A stretch of 64,000 nucleotides of DNA from Streptomyces griseorubiginosus (GTDB taxonomy: Bacteria > Actinomycetota > Actinomycetes > Streptomycetales > Streptomycetaceae), in NCBI RefSeq assembly GCF_001514195.1, contig NZ_KQ948737.1:638012-702011 (forward strand), given 5' to 3'. The notes beneath the pieces were generated by a model, which saw nothing but the letters and a program-made list of their open reading frames with translations, was not told where the DNA came from and searched no databases. How positions within the stretch are numbered: position 1 is the first letter of the stretch; each line of letters starts with the position of its first letter. The translations under genes were made by a program, and so were the position numbers. Below, one piece after another: positions 13,515-21,067 of this stretch.

Positions 13515-16300
13515 TGGTCCGACTCCCGGGCCGTTCCGGGGGCGGGTCGGCCCGTCGCCCCGACGGTCGCCGCCCACCGCAGACACCCGACCGGACTCAC
13601 GACCGGGACGAGGGCCCGGCGCGGGGCAGTTCACCGACCCGGGTGGAGCGCGACGGGGCCCGGAACCGGCGGGGGCCGCTGCGGGCAGCGGTCGGCGGGC
13701 GCAGCGTGGCCGGACAGGTGTTCGTCCTGCAAGTGGTGATCGTCCTGCTGCTCGTCGTAGCCGCGGTGGTGGCACTGGTGCTCCAGGTACGGCACGACAG
13801 CACCGTGGAGGCCCGCAACCGCTCCGTCGCCGTGGCACAGGCCTTCGCCAACGCGCCGGGCACCCTGGAGGCCCTGCAGAGCCCCGACCCGTCGGCGGTG
13901 CTCCAGCCGCGCGCCGAGGCGGCCCGCCGGGCGACGGACGTGGACTTCATCGTCGTCATGGACACCGACGGGGTCCGCTACACCCACCCCAAGCCGGACC
14001 GGATCGGCAAGAAGTTCGTCGGGGACATCGGCCCCGCGCTGGCCGGGCGCGTGACCACCGAGGACATCACCGGCACCATCGGCCCGCTCGTCCAGGCCGT
14101 CGTCCCGATCAAGGACGCCGACGGCAAGGTCGTGGGCCTGGTCTCCGCGGGCATCACCACCGCCAAGGTGGGCGGCACCGCCAACCAGCAGCTGCCGCTG
14201 CTCCTGATGGCCGCCGCCGTGGGACTCGCCCTCGCCACGGGCGGCACCTACCTCGTCAGCAGACGTCTGCTGCGCCAGACGCACGGTCTGGGCCCGCACG
14301 AGATGACCCGCATGTACGAGCACCACGACGCGGTCCTGCACGCCGTACGGGAGGGCGTGCTGATCGTCGGCGGCGAGGGCCGGCTGCTGCTCGCCAACGA
14401 CGAGGCGCACCGGCTCCTCGACCTGCCGGCCGACGCCGAGGGACGGCACGTCCTCGACCTCGACCTGCCCGCCGACATCGCGGGCCTGCTGGCCTCCGGA
14501 CGGGTCGCCACCGACGAGGTGCACCGGGTCAGGGACCGGCTCCTCGCGGTCAACCAGCGGCCCACCGACATCCAGGGCGGCCCGCCCGGCAGCGTCGCCA
14601 CCCTGCGCGACTCCACCGAGCTGCGTGCCCTGTCCGGGCGTGCCGAGGTCGCCCGTGAGCGCCTGGACATGCTGTACGACGCCACGGTGGGCATCGGCAC
14701 CAGCCTGGACGTGACCCGTACCGCCGAGGAGCTGGCCGAGCTGGCCGTGCCGCGGTTCGCGGACTTCGTCACCGTGGACCTGTTCGACCCGGTGCTCAGC
14801 GGCGGCGAGCCGGAGGAGGCGACCACCCTGCGCCGCGCCGCGCTCAGCGGGATCCGCGAGGACGCCCCGCTGTACAAGGTCGGCGAGCGCATTCCCCTGG
14901 TCGACTCCGCTCCGCAGGCCCGGGGCATCAGCAGCGGCAAGGCCGTCCTGGAGCCGCGGCTCGCCGAGGCCACCGGCTGGCACGCGCAGGACCCGGAGCG
15001 CTCCGCCCAGGTCATGGAGTACGGCATCCACTCGCTGATCGCCGTCCCCCTGCGGGCCGGCAACCTCGTGCTCGGCACGGTCAGCTTCTGGCGCTCGGAG
15101 AAGCCGGAGCCCTTCGACACCGAGGAGGTCGCCCTCGCCGAGGAGCTCGTCACGCGGGCCGCGGTCTCCATCGACAACGCCCGCCGCTACACCCGCGAGC
15201 ACACCATGGCGGTGACGCTCCAGCGCAGTCTGCTGCCGCGCCGGCTGCCCGAGCAGGACGCCCTGGACATCGCCTACAAGTACCTGCCCGCGCAGGCGGG
15301 GGTGGGCGGCGACTGGTTCGACGTACTGCCGCTGTCCGGTGCCCGGGTCGCGCTGGTGGTCGGTGACGTGGTGGGGCACGGGCTGCACGCGGCGGCCACC
15401 ATGGGCCGGCTGCGCACCGCGGTGCACAACTTCTCCGCCCTGGATCTGCCGCCCGACGAACTGCTGTCCCTGCTGGACGAGTTGGTGGCCCGGATCGACC
15501 AGGACGAGGCGGAGGAGAGCGGCAACTCCCCGGTGACCGGCGCGACCTGCCTGTACGCCGTGTACGACCCGGTCGCCCGGCGGTGCACGATCGCCCGCGC
15601 GGGCCATCCGCCGCCCGCCCTCGTCCACCCGGACGGGAGCGTCGAGTACCCCGACGTGCCCGCCGGTCCGCCGCTGGGCCTCGGCGGCCTGCCGTTCGAG
15701 ACGGCCGACCTGGAACTCGCCGAGGGCAGCCGTCTGGTGCTCTACACGGACGGGCTCGTGGAGGACCGGGAGCGCGACATCGACGTGGGTCTGGAGCTGC
15801 TGCGCGCGGCGCTGGAGCGGTCCGGGCCGTCCCCCGAGGACACCTGCCGGGCCGTGCTGGACGCGCGGCCGCCGTCCCGGGCCATCGACGACATCGCCCT
15901 GATCGTGGCGCGCACCCGGGCGCTGGCGGCGGAGCGGATCGCCGAGTGGCAGGTCCCCGGCGACCCCGCGGCCGTGTCGGATCTCCGGGCGTCCGTGTCA
16001 CGTCAGCTGTCCCTGTGGGGGCTGGACGAACTTCAGTTCACCACGGAGCTGATCCTGAGCGAGCTCGTCACCAACGCGATCCGCTACGGCGGCGATCCCA
16101 TCCGGGTCCGGGTGCTCCTCGACCGCTCCCTGATCTGCGAGGTCTTCGACAGCAGCAGCACCTCACCGCATCTGCGGTACGCGGCGATGACCGACGAGGG
16201 CGGCCGCGGGCTCTTCCTGGTGGCCCAGCTCAGCGAGCGCTGGGGCACCCGGTACACCCCTGCGGGCAAGGTGATCTGGACGGAACAGCCGCTGCCGTAG
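13514..16300 (+). CDS. Membrane sensor PP2C phosphatase with anti-sigma-type ATPase domain
   Basis: This is a 928-residue membrane protein. After a basic, disordered 70-residue N-terminus come TM1 at about 70-93, an extracytoplasmic single-Cache/CitA-like sensor at 100-220 (FIVVMDTDGVRYTHP, GRVTTEDITGT), TM2 at about 225-248, PAS 265-370, GAF 390-560, SpoIIE phosphatase 575-795 (GGDWFD, GDVVGHG, AGHPPP, LYTDGLVEDRE) and a C-terminal HATPase_c/RsbW-like domain 800-925 (SELVTNAIRYG, EGGRGLFLVAQL). It thus combines phosphatase and Bergerat-fold kinase, as in OsaC-like regulators of the partner-switching type. The extracytoplasmic ligand is probably a small carboxylate, by family analogy. No STAS antagonist is encoded nearby. 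Confidence 0.93.
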   Translation: MVRLPGRSGGGSARRPDGRRPPQTPDRTHDRDEGPARGSSPTRVERDGARNRRGPLRAAVGGRSVAGQVFVLQVVIVLLLVVAAVVALVLQVRHDSTVEARNRSVAVAQAFANAPGTLEALQSPDPSAVLQPRAEAARRATDVDFIVVMDTDGVRYTHPKPDRIGKKFVGDIGPALAGRVTTEDITGTIGPLVQAVVPIKDADGKVVGLVSAGITTAKVGGTANQQLPLLLMAAAVGLALATGGTYLVSRRLLRQTHGLGPHEMTRMYEHHDAVLHAVREGVLIVGGEGRLLLANDEAHRLLDLPADAEGRHVLDLDLPADIAGLLASGRVATDEVHRVRDRLLAVNQRPTDIQGGPPGSVATLRDSTELRALSGRAEVARERLDMLYDATVGIGTSLDVTRTAEELAELAVPRFADFVTVDLFDPVLSGGEPEEATTLRRAALSGIREDAPLYKVGERIPLVDSAPQARGISSGKAVLEPRLAEATGWHAQDPERSAQVMEYGIHSLIAVPLRAGNLVLGTVSFWRSEKPEPFDTEEVALAEELVTRAAVSIDNARRYTREHTMAVTLQRSLLPRRLPEQDALDIAYKYLPAQAGVGGDWFDVLPLSGARVALVVGDVVGHGLHAAATMGRLRTAVHNFSALDLPPDELLSLLDELVARIDQDEAEESGNSPVTGATCLYAVYDPVARRCTIARAGHPPPALVHPDGSVEYPDVPAGPPLGLGGLPFETADLELAEGSRLVLYTDGLVEDRERDIDVGLELLRAALERSGPSPEDTCRAVLDARPPSRAIDDIALIVARTRALAAERIAEWQVPGDPAAVSDLRASVSRQLSLWGLDELQFTTELILSELVTNAIRYGGDPIRVRVLLDRSLICEVFDSSSTSPHLRYAAMTDEGGRGLFLVAQLSERWGTRYTPAGKVIWTEQPLP

Positions 16301-16369
16301 CCCTCGTCGATCGCCGGCCTCGCCCATAAACGGACCTTATGAGCCCATAGACCGGACCCGCGTACCCAC

Positions 16370-16388
16370 TTAGGCTTGCCTTAGCTTA
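16370..16388. promoter_or_regulatory. Iron box (DmdR1/IdeR-type operator)
   Basis: TTAGGCTTGCCTTAGCTTA matches the 19-bp consensus TWAGGTWAGSCTWACCTWA at 16 positions by eye. A second overlapping TTAGGCTT follows at 16386. The site lies about 45 bp upstream of the FprA-type gene's ATG, where binding of the Fe(II)-loaded repressor would block transcription. It predicts induction under iron limitation. Confidence 0.75.
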
Positions 16389-16433
16389 GGCTTCCCCCGA
16401 GTCGATCTGTCACCGCTCGAAGGGAACCTGATC

Positions 16434-17798
16434 ATGCCGCGCCCCCTGCGGGTAGCCATCGTCGGAGCCGGCCCCGCCGGGATCTACGCGGCCGACGCGC
16501 TGCTCAAGTCCGACGTGGCCGCCGAACCCGGTGTCTCCATCGACCTCTTCGAGCGGATGCCGGCTCCGTTCGGGCTGATCCGTTACGGCGTGGCCCCTGA
16601 CCACCCCCGGATCAAGGGCATCATCACGGCCCTGCACCAGGTGCTCGACAAGCCGCAGATCCGCCTCTTCGGCAACGTCGACTACCCCACCGACATCAGC
16701 CTGGACGACCTGCGCGCCTTCTACGACGCGGTGATCTTCTCCACCGGCGCGACCGCGGACCGCGAGCTGCGCATACCGGGCATCGAGCTCGACGGCTCCT
16801 ACGGCGCCGCCGACTTCGTCTCCTGGTACGACGGCCACCCGGACGTGCCGCGCACCTGGCCCCTGGAGGCCGAGAAGGTCGCCGTGCTGGGCGTCGGCAA
16901 CGTGGCGCTCGACGTGGCCCGCATCCTCGCCAAGACGGCCGAGGAGCTGCTGCCGACGGAGATCCCGCCGAACGTCCACGAGGGCCTGAAGGCCAACAAG
17001 GCGCTGGAGGTCCACGTCTTCGGCCGCCGCGGCCCGGCGCAGGCGAAGTTCTCCCCGATGGAGCTGCGGGAGCTGGACCACTCCCCCAACATCGAGGTCA
17101 TCGTCGACCCCGAGGACATCGACTACGACGAGGGCTCGATCGAGACCCGGCGTGGCAACAAGCAGGCCGACATGGTCGCCAAGACCCTGGAGAACTGGGC
17201 GATCCGCGATGTGGGCGACCGTCCGCACAAGCTGTTCCTGCACTTCTTCGAGTCGCCCACCGAGATCCTCGGCGAGGACGGCAAGGTCGTCGGCCTGCGC
17301 ACCGAGCGCACCGCCCTGGACGGCACCGGCAACGTCAAGGGCACCGGCGAGTTCAAGGACTGGGACGTCTCCGCGGTCTACCGCGCGGTCGGCTACCTCT
17401 CCGACAAGCTGCCCAAGCTGCCCTGGGACATCGACTCGGGCACGGTCCCGGACGAGGGTGGCCGGGTCATGCAGGAGAGCGGCGAGCACCTCCAGTCGAC
17501 GTACGTCACCGGCTGGATCCGGCGCGGCCCGGTGGGCCTGATCGGCCACACCAAGGGCGACGCCAACGAGACGGTGTCGAACCTCCTGGACGACTTCGCG
17601 AACGACCGTCTCCAGACGCCGGGTTCGCCCGAGCCGGAGGCCGTGGACGCGTTCCTCGCCGAGCGCAACGTCCGCTTCACCACCTGGGAGGGCTGGTACA
17701 AGCTCGACGCCGCCGAGAAGGCGCTGGGCGAGCCGCAGGGCCGTGAGCGCGTCAAGCTCGTCGAGCGCGAGGACATGCTGCGGGAGAGCGGCGCGTGA
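16434..17798 (+). CDS. fprA: Ferredoxin/flavodoxin-NADP+ reductase (FprA type)
   Basis: This 454-residue FAD enzyme is of the adrenodoxin-reductase type, moving electrons between NADPH and ferredoxins. FAD motif VAIVGAGPAGIYAA is at 6-19, the family hallmark PFGLIRYGVAPDHPRIK is near 48-64, the NADP-binding VAVLGVGNVALDVAR is near 150-164, and the C-terminal GWIRRGPVGLIGHTKGDA is near 360-377. ATG 16434 has GAAGGGA upstream. It is cytoplasmic. An iron box in its promoter suggests it supplies electrons under iron starvation, for example to ferredoxin-dependent P450s or for release of iron from siderophores. No siderophore genes are in the window. The 35-bp tandem repeat downstream starts at its stop codon. 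Confidence 0.93.
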   Translation: MPRPLRVAIVGAGPAGIYAADALLKSDVAAEPGVSIDLFERMPAPFGLIRYGVAPDHPRIKGIITALHQVLDKPQIRLFGNVDYPTDISLDDLRAFYDAVIFSTGATADRELRIPGIELDGSYGAADFVSWYDGHPDVPRTWPLEAEKVAVLGVGNVALDVARILAKTAEELLPTEIPPNVHEGLKANKALEVHVFGRRGPAQAKFSPMELRELDHSPNIEVIVDPEDIDYDEGSIETRRGNKQADMVAKTLENWAIRDVGDRPHKLFLHFFESPTEILGEDGKVVGLRTERTALDGTGNVKGTGEFKDWDVSAVYRAVGYLSDKLPKLPWDIDSGTVPDEGGRVMQESGEHLQSTYVTGWIRRGPVGLIGHTKGDANETVSNLLDDFANDRLQTPGSPEPEAVDAFLAERNVRFTTWEGWYKLDAAEKALGEPQGRERVKLVEREDMLRESGA

Positions 17799-17899
17799 GC
17801 CGACGCGCGGGGAACCGACCGGGCGGCGAGTGAGCCCACCCGCAGCGATCCGACCGGGCTGGGCGTGAGCCCACCCGCAGGAGCCGACCGCACGCCGGT
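17795..17899. repeat. 35-bp tandem repeat, about three copies, starting at the fprA stop
   Basis: Units start at 17795, 17830 and 17865 with GTGAGCC(C/G)AC; the TGA of the first unit (17796-17798) is the fprA stop codon. Later units share CACCCGCAG and CCGACCG blocks. Further diverged GCTCGGC(A/C)CGACCGGCAT repeats lie at 17958 and 17995, so nearly all of the 298-bp gap is repetitive. Confidence 0.75.
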
Positions 17900-17937
17900 C
17901 GTGCCGTGACCCCTCTCAGGGGCGGTACGACCGGCGT
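17892..17937 (+). terminator. Long hairpin, probable fprA terminator
   Basis: ACGCCGGTCGT (17892-17902) pairs perfectly with ACGACCGGCGT (17927-17937), and inside that CCCCT (17910-17914) pairs with AGGGG (17918-17922) around a 3-nt loop. It lacks a T-tract, which is normal for this genus. Confidence 0.7.
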
Positions 17938-18096
17938 CGTGCTGTGCACCCAATGCCGCTCGGCACGACCGGCATCGGGCCGTGAGCGCAACCCGCTCGG
18001 CCCGACCGGCATTGCGCTGTGCACGGAACCCGCGCGCCCGGCCGGTCGTTCCTCTCATGCCCGTACGGCCGTGCGGGCGGACGCGGGACGAACGGG

Positions 18097-19272
18097 GTGG
18101 GTGTGGCACGCGTACTGGTCATCGGCGGCGGTGTCGCCGGTACGGCGACGGCCCTGGCGCTGCACAAGGCGGGCTTCGAGGCCGAGGTGCACGAGGCTCA
18201 TCCGGACTCGGCCGAGGACATCGGCGCGTTCCTCACCCTGGCGAGCAACGGCATGCGCGCGCTGGCCCAGTTGGACGCCTCGGCGGCGGTCACGGCGGTC
18301 GGCTTCCCGCTGACCTCGCTGCGGCTCCTGGACGACCGGGCCACCGAACTGGCGCACGCGCCCATGGGCGAGGTCTCGGACCCCCTGCTCACCTACCGGT
18401 GCCTGCGTCGCGGGGAGCTCAACACCGCGCTCCAGACAGAGGCCGCCCGCCGGGGCATCCCCGTGCGGCACGGCGCCCGCCTCACGTCGGTCGAGGACGG
18501 CCCGGACGGCGTCACCGCGCGCTTCACCGACGGCGGCACCGCGAGCGGCGACCTGCTGATCGGCGCCGACGGCCTGCACTCCGTCGTGCGCCGGTCGATC
18601 TCGCCCACGACGCGGCCGTTCCCCTCCGGCCAGTACGTCTTCTACGGCTACACACGCGCCGCGGCTCCCTCCGGCCCGGAGGCGTGCATCACCATGGTCC
18701 GCGGCAGCGGGGCCGCCTTCGGCTACGCCGTGTCGCCCGACGGCGAGACGTACTGGTTCGCCAGAGTGAACGGAGATCCGCTGACCGCCGAGGAGTTGGC
18801 CCAGGGCACCCCCGCCCACTGGCGCGAGCTGCTGCTGCCCCTGCTCCGTGCGGACGCCGGCCCGGCCGCGGACCTGGTCGCGGCCACGGATGAGGACCTC
18901 ATGGTCACCAACGCCACCGAGATCCCCACCGGCACGCCCTGGCGCTCCGGCCGGACCCTGCTCATCGGCGACGCCGCGCACGCGGCCTCCCCCGCGACCG
19001 GCCAGGGTGCCTCGATGGCCCTGGAGGACGCCGTCGTCCTCGCGAAGTCCCTGCGGGACGCGCCGGACACGGACAGCGCCCTGGCCCTGTACGAGGAACT
19101 CCGCCGTCCCCGGGTGGAGCACAACATCACGGTCAGCGGCAACATCTCCCGGGGCACCCACACCCCGTCGACCGCCCCCCGGCCCGCCCCGGACGAGGAA
19201 CTCGCCCGGCTCCTGGACTGGGACACGGACCTCTGGGCCGCGCGACCGGCCCACCACGGGCAGGGCTCATAG
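18097..19272 (+). CDS. FAD-dependent monooxygenase (PHBH/salicylate-hydroxylase-like)
   Basis: This protein has about 391 residues. The start is GTG 18097 (GGGA 8 nt upstream); GTG 18103 is nearly as good. FAD motif VLVIGGGVAGTATALAL opens the protein, the DG-type motif GADGLHSVVRR is near 180, and the GD-type motif IGDAAHAASPATGQGASMALEDA is near 290-312. Together they define class A flavoprotein hydroxylases, which insert one oxygen using NAD(P)H and O2 on aromatic or polyketide substrates. It is cytoplasmic. A MarR regulator follows 87 bp downstream on the same strand, which often controls such catabolic or detoxifying hydroxylases. The substrate is unknown. Confidence 0.9.
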   Translation: MGVARVLVIGGGVAGTATALALHKAGFEAEVHEAHPDSAEDIGAFLTLASNGMRALAQLDASAAVTAVGFPLTSLRLLDDRATELAHAPMGEVSDPLLTYRCLRRGELNTALQTEAARRGIPVRHGARLTSVEDGPDGVTARFTDGGTASGDLLIGADGLHSVVRRSISPTTRPFPSGQYVFYGYTRAAAPSGPEACITMVRGSGAAFGYAVSPDGETYWFARVNGDPLTAEELAQGTPAHWRELLLPLLRADAGPAADLVAATDEDLMVTNATEIPTGTPWRSGRTLLIGDAAHAASPATGQGASMALEDAVVLAKSLRDAPDTDSALALYEELRRPRVEHNITVSGNISRGTHTPSTAPRPAPDEELARLLDWDTDLWAARPAHHGQGS

Positions 19273-19314
19273 GGCGACAGCTCTCACGCCCGGTCCCCCT
19301 GCCGTGGCCCCGAC

Positions 19315-19320
19315 TAGAAT
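19315..19320 (+). promoter_or_regulatory. -10 element of the MarR gene
   Basis: TAGAAT fits the Streptomyces TANNNT -10 and lies 39 bp upstream of GTG 19360. No clear -35 is present. It implies the MarR gene has its own promoter in addition to any read-through from the monooxygenase. Confidence 0.45.
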
Positions 19321-19359
19321 TTGAGCCCGAACGACCTGCGCCCGACGAAGGAGCCGCCC

Positions 19360-19932
19360 GTGCCCGGCCAGCGATCCATCACCCAAGCCGAGAAGCTCGC
19401 GGCCGAGAAGCTCGGCGGGTTCCCGATCCGCCGGGAGCAGATGGCGGCCGTGGCGAACATCTACCGGGCCGCCTCCGCGGTGCGCCAGCACCTGGAGAAC
19501 TCGGTGCTGCGCGGCTCCGACCTGACGTGGACCGCGTTCGTCGTGCTCTGGGTGGTGTGGGTGTGGGGCGAGTCGGAGACCCGGCATGTCGCCGAGGAGG
19601 CCGGGATCTCCAAGGGCACCCTGACCGGCGTGGCCCGCACCCTGGAGTCGCGCGGACTGCTGAGCCGCTCCGGGCACCCGACCGACGGACGTCTGGTGCT
19701 GCTGCGCCTCACCGGCCAGGGCGAGGAGCTGATGCAGCGGGTGTTCCCGGCGTTCAACGAGGAGGAGGCCTTCGTGACGGCCGGCCTCAGCGACGCGGAG
19801 TGCCGGGGTCTCGCGGAGGGGCTGCGGCAGGTCGTCCTCCAGGTGGAGGAGCACGGCGAGGAGCGCCGCCGCACCCTGCTCGACGGCGCCGAGCCCGCCC
19901 CCCGCCGCAGCGGCCGACGCCCGAAGGCCTGA
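19360..19932 (+). CDS. MarR-family regulator
   Basis: This 190-residue regulator starts at GTG 19360, chosen because GAAGGAG ends 6 nt upstream; the longer frame back to 19321 has no ribosome site. The winged helix spans about 60-135, with recognition region HVAEEAGISKGTLTGVARTLESRGLL and the MarR wing RSGHPTDGRLVLLRLT. A dimerisation helix follows, ending in a basic tail (RRSGRRPKA). MarR dimers usually repress nearby genes and are released by phenolics or oxidants. Plausible targets are the upstream monooxygenase or the adjacent binding-protein/hydrolase pair, whose shared promoter holds an inverted repeat at 20963. Confidence 0.92.
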   Translation: MPGQRSITQAEKLAAEKLGGFPIRREQMAAVANIYRAASAVRQHLENSVLRGSDLTWTAFVVLWVVWVWGESETRHVAEEAGISKGTLTGVARTLESRGLLSRSGHPTDGRLVLLRLTGQGEELMQRVFPAFNEEEAFVTAGLSDAECRGLAEGLRQVVLQVEEHGEERRRTLLDGAEPAPRRSGRRPKA

Positions 19933-19940
19933 CCGGCCGG

Positions 19941-20918
19941 TCAGGAGAACAGGGCCGGGATGTCCGGCTTCCTGCCGCCGAAGATGCCGTCCTGTTCACC
20001 GAGGGCGGCGAGCTTCTCCAGGGAGGCCGTGTCGACCTGGGCAGGCCAGCTGGGGAGGATGAGCCCGCTCAGCACATCGCCGCTGATCTTGGTGTAGGTC
20101 GTGAGGATCTGCCGGGCCTCGTCCGGGTGGCCGGTGGCGTACTGGAGTGACTCCGTCATCGCCTCGGTGAAGTTCTTCACCAGCGCCGGGTTCTGCTGGG
20201 TGACCTTCGCGGAGGTGAACCAGGTCGCGACCGTCAGCTTCGGGTCGGTCTCGGCGAACGGCGAGGCGATGACCCGGGCGCCCTGCGCCTTGGCGACGGT
20301 CTGGGCCGGCTCGCCCATCCAGGCGGCGTCCACGCGTCCGCCGTCCAGCGCGGCCGGCATCTGGTCGAAGGGGATCTCGACGAACTTGACCTTCGCCGGG
20401 TCACCGCCGTCCTTGCGCACCGACTCGCGGACCGTGGTGTCCCCGATGTTCTGGAGGGTGTTGACCGCGACCGTGCGCCCGGCCAGGTCCTTCGCCGACT
20501 TGACGGGGCTGTCCTTCTTCACGAGGACCGCGGTGACGTCGGCCCCCACCTTGCCGTTGGACGCGGCCCCGTTCACCACCGACTTCACCGGAACGCCCTT
20601 GGTCTGCGCGAGCATCAGGGAGGTGGTGTTGCTGAAGCCGAACTGGAACTGGCCGCTCACCACCCCGGGAATGATGGCCGCCCCGCCCTGCGCGGTGACC
20701 GTCTTCAGCTCGATCCCGCGGTCGGCGAAGAACCCCTTCTTCTGCCCCAGATAGAGCGGTGCCACGTCGACGATGGGGATGACCCCGACGGTCACTTGGA
20801 TCTTCTTCCCGCCGCCGTCGGACGACGAGCCCCCGCTGCCGGAGTCCGACGATCCGCATCCGGCGGCACCCGCGAGGGTCATCACCGCCACGGCAAGTCC
20901 GAGCATGCGCCTTCGCAT
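19941..20918 (-). CDS. Lipoprotein ABC substrate-binding protein (NMT1/SsuA type), orphan
   Basis: This 325-residue protein starts at ATG 20918 with GGAGG 6 nt upstream. The signal peptide ends in a lipobox (LAGAAGC), so it is a lipid-anchored extracytoplasmic protein, followed by a Gly/Ser linker. The mature part matches NMT1/THI5/SsuA-like periplasmic binding proteins (APLYLGQKKGFFADRGIELK, VSGQFQFGFSNTTSLMLAQ), which bind nitrate, alkanesulfonates, taurine or pyrimidine precursors for ABC import. No permease or ATPase gene is adjacent, so it must work with components encoded elsewhere. It is divergent from a secreted hydrolase and convergent with the MarR gene, 8 bp apart. Confidence 0.9.
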   Translation of the reverse strand: MRRRMLGLAVAVMTLAGAAGCGSSDSGSGGSSSDGGGKKIQVTVGVIPIVDVAPLYLGQKKGFFADRGIELKTVTAQGGAAIIPGVVSGQFQFGFSNTTSLMLAQTKGVPVKSVVNGAASNGKVGADVTAVLVKKDSPVKSAKDLAGRTVAVNTLQNIGDTTVRESVRKDGGDPAKVKFVEIPFDQMPAALDGGRVDAAWMGEPAQTVAKAQGARVIASPFAETDPKLTVATWFTSAKVTQQNPALVKNFTEAMTESLQYATGHPDEARQILTTYTKISGDVLSGLILPSWPAQVDTASLEKLAALGEQDGIFGGRKPDIPALFS

Positions 20919-20962
20919 GGAGCCCTCCTGACGAGGGGTCAGACACCTCACGACCCGCCCAT

Positions 20963-20979
20963 TGATGTTGTGCACATCA
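20963..20979. promoter_or_regulatory. Inverted repeat in the divergent promoter region
   Basis: TGATGT and ACATCA are separated by 5 nt (TTGTG variant context with TGTGCACA in the centre). It lies 45 bp upstream of the binding-protein gene and about 90 bp upstream of the hydrolase. It could be the MarR operator, but no direct evidence links them. Confidence 0.45.
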
Positions 20980-21067
20980 TTGACGCCCGCAATGTACACG
21001 CCTAGTTTCGCGGTGTCAGTCCCCCCGACCGCAGGAAAAACGGACTGCGCCAAGGAGCCCACGTCTC

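Noticed and set aside
17938..18096. N-terminal extension of the FAD monooxygenase from ATG 18019
   Set aside because: The extension is Arg/Gly/Pro-rich repeat-derived sequence and the FAD motif should lie within the first residues; GTG 18097 or 18103 fits the family.
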